DNA of 64,000 nucleotides from assembly GCA_963667435.1 (NCBI GenBank), contig OY763414.1, positions 3,658,001 through 3,722,000 of the forward strand, read 5' to 3'. The notes under the pieces are model-generated. The model made no database searches, was not told where the DNA came from, and worked only from the letters and a program-made list of their open reading frames with translations. Made by a program: the position numbers and the translations under genes. Origin of the DNA: Marispirochaeta sp963667435 (GTDB taxonomy: Bacteria; Spirochaetota; Spirochaetia; JC444; Marispirochaetaceae). Positions within the stretch are counted from its first letter, which is position 1. Every line of letters begins with the position of its first letter. Shown in pieces: positions 17,236 through 24,498 of this stretch.

Positions 17236-17358
17236 ATGAAACGATTTTTAGTTATAACTCTGGCAGCTATTCTGGTAAGCAGTCTTCTGACCGGGTGTGT
17301 TCAGCTTAAACCGTTTACCCAGGAAGACCTGGACAGGCTCAGCTACGTTGCTGAATAG
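17236..17358 (+). CDS. Very short lipoprotein
   Basis: 40 aa. A basic start (MKRF), a hydrophobic core and lipobox LLTGC with Cys near residue 22 make a complete lipoprotein signal, leaving only about 19 residues (VQLKPFTQEDLDRLSYVAE) after lipidation. AAGGAGA lies 6 nt upstream of the ATG, and a strong promoter with operator-like repeats precedes it. It is too short to be an enzyme and could be an entericidin-like or signalling lipopeptide. The TetR-type gene follows 104 nt downstream. Confidence 0.65.
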   Translation: MKRFLVITLAAILVSSLLTGCVQLKPFTQEDLDRLSYVAE

Positions 17359-17420
17359 GAAAAAGTTTCCAGAAATGTCTGGTTGTAATCATCTATGATG
17401 CATAAATCTTTTGGTGAATG

Positions 17421-17426
17421 TATAAT
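17421..17426 (+). promoter_or_regulatory. -10 box of the TetR-type gene
   Basis: A consensus TATAAT stands 36 nt upstream of the GTG start, with GGGAGAGG nearer the start. No good -35 is seen 17 nt further up (ATGCAT), so the promoter may be weak or activator-dependent, or the gene may be read from the lipoprotein promoter. Confidence 0.4.
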
Positions 17427-17462
17427 GAGAAAAACACAACAAAGTAGGGAGAGGTTTTCCTG

Positions 17463-18104
17463 GTGGGAATACAGGAGCGAAAGCAGCGGGAAAAAAACCG
17501 CAGGATCAATGAAATAATTACAGCAGCCAGGAAAACCTTCATTGCAAAAGGTTACAGCAGCACAACAATGGAGGATATTGCAAAGGAATCGGAGCTGAGT
17601 CGGAGAACTCTGTATCTGTATTTTAAAAGTAAGGAAGAAATATCGTTTGAGCTGATGTACAGTGCTTTCACTGCACTTTATGACAGGTTGCGCGAGGCAG
17701 CAGACCATGATGGGAGTGCCATGGAGCGTATTATCCGGCTGCGTGATGCATATATTCGTTTCTACCGTGAAGATTTTGAGAACTTCTACTTTACTGTTTA
17801 TTTTGAAGTTAAACTGAATCTTGGGAATATTGCGGAAGATGATACGCGGCGTTGTATCTCCGTTATGCGGGATATGATAGGGATCTTTGCCGGAATTCTT
17901 CAGGATGGTGGAGCGGATGGTTCATTCAGGGTGCTGAAGAATCCGAAACGGACGGCCTTTGTTCTTGCGGAATATCTCAAGTCATTTATGCAGAACCTGG
18001 CAAATCACAGGCAGCTTCTGGGGCCCTTGACCGGATTCTCTGAAAAAGAAATTCTGGATGAGCTTTTTGAGCTGGCATTCTATTCCCTTCGTTTGGAGCA
18101 ATGA
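17463..18104 (+). CDS. TetR/AcrR-family transcriptional regulator
   Basis: 213 aa from GTG 17463 (ribosome site GGGAGAGG). The N-terminal helix-turn-helix occupies about residues 10-57: ARKTFIAKGYSSTTMEDIAK then SELSRRTLYLYFKSKEEI, an almost textbook TetR domain. The rest is an all-helical ligand/dimer domain with no assigned effector. Two operator-like repeats at 17166-17196 over the upstream promoter make autoregulation plus control of the lipoprotein gene the simplest reading, although binding is inferred. Confidence 0.93.
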   Translation: MGIQERKQREKNRRINEIITAARKTFIAKGYSSTTMEDIAKESELSRRTLYLYFKSKEEISFELMYSAFTALYDRLREAADHDGSAMERIIRLRDAYIRFYREDFENFYFTVYFEVKLNLGNIAEDDTRRCISVMRDMIGIFAGILQDGGADGSFRVLKNPKRTAFVLAEYLKSFMQNLANHRQLLGPLTGFSEKEILDELFELAFYSLRLEQ

Positions 18105-18151
18105 CTGACTTTACCATGACAGTATGCAGTTTAACCCTTTACTTTTATTAT

Positions 18152-18180
18152 TAGACTTTTTCGGGTAAAACCCGCATACT
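18152..18180 (+). promoter_or_regulatory. Promoter of the HPr-like gene, predicted leaderless, with inverted repeat
   Basis: TAGACT at 18152-18157, 17-nt spacer, CATACT at 18175-18180, then 7 nt to the ATG at 18188. The spacer holds the perfect inverted repeat CGGGT-AAA-ACCCG (18162-18174), well placed for a repressor. No Shine-Dalgarno site is present. Confidence 0.55.
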
Positions 18181-18187
18181 AAGTATA

Positions 18188-18463
18188 ATGGTTGAAGCAG
18201 AAGCCACAGTACAGAACTTCGCCGGCATTCATGTCCGGCCTTCGGGTGTAATTATTCAGGCTGTTCAGGGCTATGAAGGGAATATTTCCGTAGAAGCCAA
18301 GGGCATGACCGCCGATTTGAAAAATGTTATGGAGATGATTGCCATGGGACTCTGTCAGGGAGATGTTGTCCGGATTACTGTCGACGGACCTGCCGAAGAA
18401 GAAACCCTTGCAAAACTGACCGAGTTATTCAGTCGCAATTTTGACTTTCCCCCCCGCGGTTAG
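18188..18463 (+). CDS. HPr-like phosphocarrier protein lacking the regulatory serine
   Basis: 91 aa, HPr fold. The active-site histidine is in place (GIHVRPSG, His15) for phosphotransfer from Enzyme I. The regulatory site equivalent to Ser46 is Asn (DLKNVMEMIAMG where HPr has KSIMGVMSLG), so the HPrK/P phosphorylation used in carbon catabolite control should not occur. No other PTS gene is present in the window. It may serve a PTS-like regulatory branch rather than sugar uptake; that is inference. Confidence 0.9.
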   Translation: MVEAEATVQNFAGIHVRPSGVIIQAVQGYEGNISVEAKGMTADLKNVMEMIAMGLCQGDVVRITVDGPAEEETLAKLTELFSRNFDFPPRG

Positions 18464-18489
18464 ATTGGGGGGCATCACGGGAGGCGTGT

Positions 18490-19002
18490 ATGGGCGAAAG
18501 CCGCCATGTACTGCTGAACAGGGGTGCAGATCTGCTTTCTCTGGGGAATGCAGAGGAGGCTGAGCGCTGTTTTTCCCGGATCCTTGAAAACGAACCAGAT
18601 CACCTTCCTGCTCTTTTTAATAGTGCTATAGCTCTTGGTCGACTTGACCGGTTCCGTCAGGCGGAGGAGAGAATGAAGCAGTATCTTCAGTTCAAGCCTG
18701 CCGATGGAGAAGCCTGGAATCAGCTGGGATATCTCTACTTTTCTTCCGGCAGCTACGGAGAAGCTGCCAAAGCCTATAACCGGGCAGAGGAGATAGATTC
18801 CGAAAATGCGACCCTGCAGAACAATATCGGTGCACTCCAGTTTGTTCAGGGCAGACATGAGCAGGCTCTGCACAGATTTGAAAAAGCACTGGAAATAGAT
18901 AAATCACATCAGGATGCTCTTTTCAATATTGCTGACACTCTGGATGTTCTGGGGCGGGGAGACGAGGCGAAAAAATACCGGCGAAAATTGAAGGGCTTAT
19001 GA
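18490..19002 (+). CDS. TPR-repeat protein
   Basis: 170 aa, about four tetratricopeptide units from the N-terminus (LLNRGADLLSLGNAEEAERC, ALFNSAIALGRLDRFRQAEE, AWNQLGYLYFSSGSYGEAAK, LQNNIGALQFVQGRHEQALH, ALFNIADTLDVLGRGDEAKK). No signal or membrane segment. GGGAGG lies 7 nt before the ATG. A six-base C/G inverted repeat (18450-18455 with 18467-18472) spans the stop of the HPr-like gene just upstream, without a T run, so read-through from that gene is likely. Partner unknown. Confidence 0.88.
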   Translation: MGESRHVLLNRGADLLSLGNAEEAERCFSRILENEPDHLPALFNSAIALGRLDRFRQAEERMKQYLQFKPADGEAWNQLGYLYFSSGSYGEAAKAYNRAEEIDSENATLQNNIGALQFVQGRHEQALHRFEKALEIDKSHQDALFNIADTLDVLGRGDEAKKYRRKLKGL

Positions 19003-19034
19003 GGCGACGAGCCTGATTTGCGGTTTCATTATGT

Positions 19035-19180
19035 CAGCTCTAAAAACTACTCTTTTCTCTATATCCTGCGTCGTATAGATTTCCCGCGGTCATCAACTCT
19101 TGTTCTCACAAGAGTTAGCGAGCGCTACAAAATCTATCTTCCGTGGCTATGGCAAAAATACCACGTTTTTAGAGGTGTCC
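19035..19180. repeat. Structured repeat, copy B
   Basis: Ends are a perfect 10-bp inverted repeat: CTCTAAAAAC (19038-19047) and GTTTTTAGAG (19165-19174). Nested inside are TAGATTT (19076-19082) with AAATCTA (19130-19136), and a perfect 9-bp hairpin AACTCTTGT/ACAAGAGTT (19095-19103, 19108-19116) with loop TCTC. It aligns end to end with copy A at 9856-10009, with the arms changed but still able to pair. It may be a non-autonomous mobile element or an RNA-structured repeat. Confidence 0.7.
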
Positions 19181-19207
19181 TTATATAAAAATTGGTATAT
19201 TCAGGTG

Positions 19208-19366
19208 ATGGAAATGAGTTCCTTAGCTGACATTCTTGAGCATGAGCTGGAAGAAGGATTTGAAGCAATAGAAAAAAAGTTTCTGCATCGTTTACGGACT
19301 AACTCCGGCCCTTGCGGGCCTCCTCGCCGCCCGACCACTTTCCTTCTGAAAGTGGCAAGCTGCTAA
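19208..19366 (+). pseudogene. Possible truncated small reading frame ending in a repeat
   Basis: From ATG 19208 the frame gives a plausible acidic helix (LADILEHELEEGFEAIEKKF) of about 29 residues, then runs into the structured element at 19295 and stops inside it. The first part looks like a real protein start, and the rest is translation of hairpins. It may be a small gene broken by insertion of the repeat, or may be nothing. No family is recognised. Confidence 0.3.
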
Positions 19367-19408
19367 ATCGAAGATTTAGTAGTCGGGCTCGGACTACGTT
19401 CAAGTCCG
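19295..19408. repeat. Multi-hairpin structured element beside tRNA-Leu
   Basis: A 114-bp element closed by CGGACT (19295-19300) and AGTCCG (19403-19408). Inside: hairpin GGCCC-TTGC-GGGCC (19307-19320), then a three-way junction of GCCCGAC/GTCGGGC (19329-19335, 19382-19388) enclosing CACTTTC/GAAAGTG (19336-19342, 19348-19354) and CTAAATC/GATTTAG (19363-19369, 19373-19379). All stems are perfect. The last 11 nt, GTTCAAGTCCG, are the same as the T-arm of the adjacent tRNA-Leu but in opposite orientation. Confidence 0.65.
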
Positions 19409-19412
19409 CCTT

Positions 19413-19444
19413 ATAAAAAAAGCCATCCTTTCGGATAGCTTTTT
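19413..19444 (-). terminator. Rho-independent terminator of tRNA-Leu
   Basis: On the minus strand, just after the tRNA 3' end: stem AGC-T-ATCC / GGAT-G-GCT with loop GAAA, flanked by A and T runs and ending in seven T. The A/T runs extend the stem. Confidence 0.8.
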
Positions 19445-19527
19445 ACCGGCGATCGGACTTGAACCGATACTCCCTTGCGGGAACCAGATTTTGAGTCTAG
19501 CGCGTCTACCAATTTCGCCACGCCGGC
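19444..19527 (-). tRNA. tRNA-Leu (anticodon CAA)
   Basis: 84 nt without encoded CCA. Acceptor stem GCCGGCG/CGCCGGT, D-arm with TGGTAGACGCG, anticodon loop CTCAAAA giving CAA (reads UUG), a long variable arm TTCCC-GCAA-GGGA typical of leucine, and a T-arm with loop TTCAAGT. The discriminator base is A. The gene stands alone and is followed by its own terminator. Confidence 0.95.
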
Positions 19528-19626
19528 GGGTATAAAACGTGGAATTGAGAATACTCCGGCCTTAAGTGTCCTGTCAAGGTTGGGCTTTTCCGGTAACAGG
19601 ATTTTGTGTACTATCTTTATAAACTC

Positions 19627-20580
19627 ATGATATCGGATCTTCAGTCACCCTACACGGCATGCAATCTCTGTCCTCGCAACTGTGGTGTAGACAGAATTGG
19701 CGGGGCTGCCGGTTTCTGCGGTGAGTCGGGTTCCATACGTATTGCCTGTGCTACGCTGCATAAAGGGGAAGAGCCGCCGCTGGTTACAGGCAAAGGCTCG
19801 GGAGCGGTCTTCTTTACCGGCTGTACCCTAAGTTGCCGGGACTGCCAGAACTGTCAGCTCAGCAGGGATGGTATGGGTGGTGAAGTAAGTGTGGAGCTCT
19901 TTGTTGACATAATGCTCAGGCTTCAGGCAGAAGGTGCTGCCAATATCAACCTTGTAACGGGTACTCAGTTTGTTCCTTCTATTATCGGATCTCTTGAGAT
20001 GGCCAGACGGAAGGGGCTGACCCTTCCGGTGGTGTGGAATACCTCGGGCTTTGAATCCCTCGAAACCCTAACAATGCTCAGGGATTATATTGATATTTAC
20101 CTTACGGACATTAAAACCTATTCTCCCGGCTTGTCTTCGGATCTTTTCGGCAGGCGGGATTATCCGGACATTATAAAGGACGGACTTCAGCTAATGCTTC
20201 AGGAGCGGCCTCTCATCTATGAGGGAGATGCAATAGTTCGCGGAGTGGTGGTGCGTCACCTGGTTGTTCCCGGGTATCTGGAAGAGAGTATTGATCTGAT
20301 TCGCTGGTATGGAAGGGCAGTGGGAGAGAAGGCGCTTTTTTCTCTGATGACTCAGTTTATCGATCCTGCTGCCGATGCATCAGGGGGCCGATCAATTACT
20401 CAATGGGAGTATGATCTTTTGCAGGATGCCCTGGCGGAGGCGGATATTAGTCTGGGGTTTCTTCAGGAGATGGAGGATGAAAGCAGCTGGCTGCCGGATT
20501 TTTCCAGAGATAACCCTTTTCCTGAAGCATTTTCCCGGGTGGTCTGGCATTTCCGGCGGGGATTTGCAGATCTGAATTAG
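19627..20580 (+). CDS. PflX-like radical SAM protein (COG1313 type)
   Basis: 317 aa from ATG 19627. The radical SAM cluster motif CTLSCRDC lies near residues 66-73, followed by LVTGTQFVPSI as SAM-binding stretch. An extra cysteine set at the N-terminus (CNLCPRNC, then GFCGES) fits the COG1313 group, which resembles pyruvate-formate-lyase activases but has no proven substrate. An in-frame GTG at 19606 gives a less typical start. Its end overlaps the stop of the UMP kinase gene by 4 nt, convergently. Confidence 0.88.
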   Translation: MISDLQSPYTACNLCPRNCGVDRIGGAAGFCGESGSIRIACATLHKGEEPPLVTGKGSGAVFFTGCTLSCRDCQNCQLSRDGMGGEVSVELFVDIMLRLQAEGAANINLVTGTQFVPSIIGSLEMARRKGLTLPVVWNTSGFESLETLTMLRDYIDIYLTDIKTYSPGLSSDLFGRRDYPDIIKDGLQLMLQERPLIYEGDAIVRGVVVRHLVVPGYLEESIDLIRWYGRAVGEKALFSLMTQFIDPAADASGGRSITQWEYDLLQDALAEADISLGFLQEMEDESSWLPDFSRDNPFPEAFSRVVWHFRRGFADLN

Positions 20581-21260
20581 CCTATTACGGTTCCTTCAAA
20601 CTCTTCCCCCCGCAGGAGACGTCCTATATTGGCAATATCCTTGCCTGCTGCGGTAATCACTTTGAGTCCGAGGCCGGCAGCTTTTGCTGTGGCAATAGGG
20701 TCAAAGGGAACATTCTTGCCTGGTACCCATTCATCTCCAACCATGGCTCTGAAGTCTTTCCATGAAATTGTATCCAGAGGAACTGCCTCGGGGTTGGTCC
20801 TGGGGTCGTCGGTATATACCTTGGATATGTTTGAAAGGTTGATTACCCTGTCGGCGCCGAACTGCTCCGCCAGGTAAACCGCATCGGTATCGGTGGAGAA
20901 GCCGGGTTTCCAGCCGGCAGCTACAAGGATTTTTCCATTCATACTGTTTATAATAGTCGGGTCGGTAACAACAGGATCCTGGCACAGATTGGAAAATACC
21001 GCTTTTATTAACTGTGCGTTCAGTCTGGTTGCCATGATGCCGATCCAGTCCTGTTCGTTTGTATCTGCATCTGAGTTGATCTCCCTGCAAGCTTTCTGAT
21101 AGGCCCGTGCAGGTCCGCCGCCGCCGACAATCAGAATCAGTTTTCTTGTAGAATCCTCCTGCAGATAGTCGCGTACCAGCTCTGCAAAGGATGTGATAAA
21201 GTCTGTATCCGGTGAATCCGGAGCTACGATCGATCCGCCGAGGGAAATTACTGTCACCAT
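20577..21260 (-). CDS. pyrH: UMP kinase, archaeal-type
   Basis: Phosphorylates UMP to UDP in pyrimidine synthesis. 227 aa, amino-acid kinase fold. N-terminal VISLGGSIVAP, nucleotide-binding LIVGGGGPARAYQ, and late STDTDAVYLAEQFGAD with YTDDPRTNPEA. The short acceptor domain is of the archaeal type (the TIGR02076 group), which also occurs in spirochaetes, rather than the usual hexameric bacterial PyrH. Predicted to be leaderless: the -10 box ends 6 nt before the ATG. Confidence 0.9.
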   Translation of the reverse strand: MVTVISLGGSIVAPDSPDTDFITSFAELVRDYLQEDSTRKLILIVGGGGPARAYQKACREINSDADTNEQDWIGIMATRLNAQLIKAVFSNLCQDPVVTDPTIINSMNGKILVAAGWKPGFSTDTDAVYLAEQFGADRVINLSNISKVYTDDPRTNPEAVPLDTISWKDFRAMVGDEWVPGKNVPFDPIATAKAAGLGLKVITAAGKDIANIGRLLRGEEFEGTVIG

Positions 21261-21266
21261 GGCTTT

Positions 21267-21318
21267 ACTATACCGGTGCCTCTATGGCGTGACAAGCATC
21301 CCATAAGCTGCGTATACT
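21267..21318. promoter_or_regulatory. Divergent promoters with overlapping -35 boxes
   Basis: Leftward (pyrH): TTGTCA (complement of 21290-21295), 17-nt spacer, TATAGT (complement of 21267-21272), 6 nt to ATG. Rightward (TPR gene): GTGACA (21289-21294), 18-nt spacer, TATACT (21313-21318), 6 nt to ATG. The two -35 boxes occupy the same bases, so the promoters should exclude each other. ACTGTCACCATG occurs at both ends (21250-21261 and 21316-21327). Confidence 0.7.
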
Positions 21319-21324
21319 GTCACC

Positions 21325-23769
21325 ATGCTGAGCTGGCTGAGGAAAAAGCGTCAACATGACTACGATGACCTGGTGCAGGAGCGCTGGGAGACTTCGTTTA
21401 CCCGTAAAGATGACCGTCGTTTTCCCCCGGAGGAAAACGGGAGTGGATATTCCGCGGGAGAAGAAAAACAGGGTTACCGTCTCGCTTTAATCAAGAAACA
21501 GATTTTCGCCTGGGTCGAAGACCCGGTTTACCGTTATGAAGACCTGATGCTGGAGGCGGATATCCGCTTTGGAGGTGACAACGCTTATTCGGCGGCCGGG
21601 TTTCTATTTCGCTATATAGAAGAGGGAGGGTACTACTCTTTTCTTGTCTCCAACAGAGGACATTTCCGTCTGGATCTGGTGTTTAACGGCAAACCCCGTA
21701 CCCTGATCCCCTGGACTCCGGCACCTGAGCCGGAGGACAACCACATCTACCTGCGCCTGATTGCACGGGATGTCGGCATTGTCTGTACTGTAAACGAACA
21801 GTGGGTGGCGGAATTTGAGGATGAAAACCTCAAGGGGGGGCGCATTGCCTTTGCCGCGCAGAATTATAACGAAAGTGATTCCGCCGAGTTTGTTCTTGAG
21901 CGCTTGAGGGTAGATTCCATACCCGTGGATGTTGAGGCTTCCTGGTACCGCTGGAACAGGGCGGTAAAGCCGGACCGCAGCAGGCGGATTCAGCTTGCTG
22001 AGAGTCTGTATTCAGGGGGGTCCTATCCGGCTGCCGCCGTTCAGCTGAAGAAGGCTTTCACTCAGGCGGACCCGTCAGCAGAAGAATACTTTCTCCTTGC
22101 CGAGTGCTGCATGCGGCTGGGACTCTATGATGAAGCCCTCGCCGCTGTGGACAACACCCTGAAAATTAATCCGGATTATTCCGATGCAGTAAAAGAGCGG
22201 GGCAATCTTCTTTATATACTCAACCATTTCCTCGAATTGCGTGATTATATCGCCACCCGGCCTGAAGGCCTCAGGGATGACCCCATGCTGCTAAATCTGC
22301 TGGGGCATGGCGAGTTTGGTGTAGGCAACTGGACTTCCGCAGCCGATGCCTATTCTGCTGCTGCCGCGGCTGATCCATCCATGCCTCTGTATCTTGTGAA
22401 TGCAGCAAGGGCCAAAGAGCGGTGCGGTATGCAGAACGATGCGGTGTTGGATTATCTTCAGGCTGCCCGGCTCTATTTCCGTCAGGAGGCCTATTATGAT
22501 CTTGAAGGCCTTCTTCCCGCCCTGAAGGAGCTGGTACCGGATAATCCGGAGATCAGGGGTCTGGAAGGGAAGGTTCTGTTCGGGCGCGGGGACTATCCTG
22601 CGGCTGATAAGCTTTTTCTTGAGCAGCTTGAGGCTGGCAGTACCGACAGCTCCATTTGTTTCCTCCATGGGATGGTGCAGATTCTTACCGGCCGCAGAGA
22701 TGTTGCCGCGGAATATCTCCTGCGGGCTACAGAGCTGGAACCGGATTATTACCTCTACTGGTTGAGGCTTGCTGATAATCTGCATGCCATGGGGCTCGAT
22801 GCGGGCGATGAGATTCAGACAGCACTTGATCTATCTCCCGATGACCCGTGGGTGCTGAACCTTGCCGGACTAATGAAGGCTGAAGAGGGGGAATTATCTC
22901 TCTCCAGGGAGTATCTCTCCCAGGCTGTGGAAAAAGCTCCCGGTGAGGAGGAAATACAGGCCAATATGGCATATCTTATCAGCCGGGAAGAGGGGCTGGA
23001 GGCGGGAATCGCTTCTATTGACGCTCTGGGCGACACCTTTCCGGATTCCCATATCCTGCTTAATCAGCGGGCTAATTTTCTTGTGGAGCTTGATCGTCTG
23101 GAAGAGGCTGTGATGCTGTATGAAAAAGCTGCTCGCCTGGATCCGGGAAACCGGGACTACAGGATGAACTGCGCGTCCGCCTGTCTGAAAGGTGATATGA
23201 TAAGCCGGGCTGAAGAGCTTTATCAGGAACTTCTTGAGGATAACCCGGAAGATCCCGCTTCCATCACGGGAATAGGTAACTGTGCCTGGGTAAAAAGCGA
23301 GTTTGTACGTGCGGAGACCGCCTACCGCGAAGCCCTGCGTCTTATGCCTGAGGCAGAGGATGCGCGCAGCAATCTGGTGGAACTTCTGTATACAATGAGG
23401 CGTTTCCGGGAGGCAAAGAAAGCTGTAGCGGAGGCTGTTGATGCTCTAAGTGAAGAGCTGCCAGCCAGGATTGTCTACCTGGCCGAAAAAATTGCCGAGG
23501 CTACGGAAGACCGGTTCAAGTGCGCCGGATGTGGACGTACCTGGACAATAGAAAAGAGCGATGATCCTGTCCCTCCGCTCAGACTCCATGGAGAGCCGCC
23601 GGGAGATGCTCCTGCAGGAAAATGCGGTGAATGCGGCAAAATCTACTGTGTCTCCTGTGCTTCCTCGCGGGTTCAGGATTCCAGACTTGTCTGCGAGTGC
23701 GGCGCTCCTCTCAAACTGAATGATGCACCCCTGAGGCGTATCCTGTTTCGGGAAATTGATCGTTCTTGA
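21325..23769 (+). CDS. Large TPR protein with jelly-roll-like N-terminus and zinc-ribbon C-terminus
   Basis: 814 aa. About residues 1-200 look like a concanavalin/LamG-type beta domain (YRYEDLMLEADIRFGGDNAY, SAAGFLFRYIEEGGYYSFLV). From about 215 to 720 come many TPR units (for example YFLLAECCMRLGLYDEALAA). The end carries two zinc-binding clusters: CAGCGRTW near residue 733 and CGECGKIYCVSC, with CECGAPL further on. No signal peptide. It seems a cytoplasmic scaffold that binds a sugar-like or protein ligand at one end and metal at the other; the real role is unknown. Confidence 0.88.
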   Translation: MLSWLRKKRQHDYDDLVQERWETSFTRKDDRRFPPEENGSGYSAGEEKQGYRLALIKKQIFAWVEDPVYRYEDLMLEADIRFGGDNAYSAAGFLFRYIEEGGYYSFLVSNRGHFRLDLVFNGKPRTLIPWTPAPEPEDNHIYLRLIARDVGIVCTVNEQWVAEFEDENLKGGRIAFAAQNYNESDSAEFVLERLRVDSIPVDVEASWYRWNRAVKPDRSRRIQLAESLYSGGSYPAAAVQLKKAFTQADPSAEEYFLLAECCMRLGLYDEALAAVDNTLKINPDYSDAVKERGNLLYILNHFLELRDYIATRPEGLRDDPMLLNLLGHGEFGVGNWTSAADAYSAAAAADPSMPLYLVNAARAKERCGMQNDAVLDYLQAARLYFRQEAYYDLEGLLPALKELVPDNPEIRGLEGKVLFGRGDYPAADKLFLEQLEAGSTDSSICFLHGMVQILTGRRDVAAEYLLRATELEPDYYLYWLRLADNLHAMGLDAGDEIQTALDLSPDDPWVLNLAGLMKAEEGELSLSREYLSQAVEKAPGEEEIQANMAYLISREEGLEAGIASIDALGDTFPDSHILLNQRANFLVELDRLEEAVMLYEKAARLDPGNRDYRMNCASACLKGDMISRAEELYQELLEDNPEDPASITGIGNCAWVKSEFVRAETAYREALRLMPEAEDARSNLVELLYTMRRFREAKKAVAEAVDALSEELPARIVYLAEKIAEATEDRFKCAGCGRTWTIEKSDDPVPPLRLHGEPPGDAPAGKCGECGKIYCVSCASSRVQDSRLVCECGAPLKLNDAPLRRILFREIDRS

Positions 23770-23793
23770 CAAAGTGCCGGACTTGAGTAAGAT
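23766..23793 (+). promoter_or_regulatory. Promoter of the lolA-rodZ-rimO-uvrD group
   Basis: TTGACA at 23766-23771 (overlapping the previous stop codon), 16-nt spacer, TAAGAT at 23788-23793. Predicted start near 23800, giving a short leader with GAGGA before the GTG at 23821. Confidence 0.6.
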
Positions 23794-23820
23794 GGTTCTA
23801 ACGCTCAGTGAGGACGTAAC

Positions 23821-24483
23821 GTGAAACGACCCTTTTTATCTGTTTTTTTTCTGGTGCTCTTCTGCATGTTCCCCGGTTTCCTGTTCGCCCAGGAGATTCA
23901 GACTGCAGTTCAGTTCTTTGACCAGGTCTCTGAAAAATATGAATATATCCAGGATTATGAGGCTGATATCGTAATTACCCAGCCGGAAAATGTGCTGGAA
24001 GGAATTATTTATTATAAAAACCCCAACCGGATCAGAATCAATTTCAGCGATCCCAAGGATCAGGTTATAGTCTCCGACGGCAGATTGCTGACGGTGTATC
24101 TTCCAGGGCAGAGCGTAACCCTGACCCAGAATCTGAGCAGGGGCAGCTCTGATGCTGCCGGTCTGCGGCTGTTCAAGCAGGGCTACAGTATTGCATACCA
24201 GGAGAGTCCCGACTATGTTCCGCTGGAAGAGGGCTCCAGGGAAGAGGTGGTGAAGCTGAATCTGGTATGGAAGACAACGGACGAAGGGTTCCGCCAGATT
24301 GAGATGGCCATAGGTAGAAACGGAATGATCCGCCGTATCAAGGGGATCACCAAGGATTTTGATGAAATCCAGATCGACCTTATGAATATCAAGGTCAACC
24401 AGAATATTCCCGATGCCCGTTTCGATTACGACAGTCCCCCGTCGTCCTATGTTATAAACAATTTTATTTTTCCCGATGAATAA
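23821..24483 (+). CDS. lolA: LolA-like periplasmic lipoprotein carrier
   Basis: 220 aa from GTG. A clear signal peptide (basic start, hydrophobic core, cut after LFAQ near residue 24). The mature part follows the LolA plan: AVQFFDQVSEKYEYIQDYEA, then GIIYYKNPNRIRINFSDPKD and SDGRLLTVYLPG. LolA shuttles lipoproteins across the periplasm to the outer membrane. It is followed 15 nt later by the RodZ-like gene. Other LolA-fold proteins exist, so the exact cargo is inferred. Confidence 0.88.
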   Translation: MKRPFLSVFFLVLFCMFPGFLFAQEIQTAVQFFDQVSEKYEYIQDYEADIVITQPENVLEGIIYYKNPNRIRINFSDPKDQVIVSDGRLLTVYLPGQSVTLTQNLSRGSSDAAGLRLFKQGYSIAYQESPDYVPLEEGSREEVVKLNLVWKTTDEGFRQIEMAIGRNGMIRRIKGITKDFDEIQIDLMNIKVNQNIPDARFDYDSPPSSYVINNFIFPDE

Positions 24484-24498
24484 GGTAAGTAGGTAATA

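Noticed and set aside
18449..18472. The C7/G6 inverted repeat at the end of the HPr-like gene as a terminator.
   Set aside because: No T run follows and the next gene has its own ribosome site directly downstream; it may only affect mRNA stability.
19398..19464. The duplicated tRNA T-arm as a phage or island attachment site.
   Set aside because: The copy is inverted rather than direct, the distance is tiny, and there is no integrase or island cargo.
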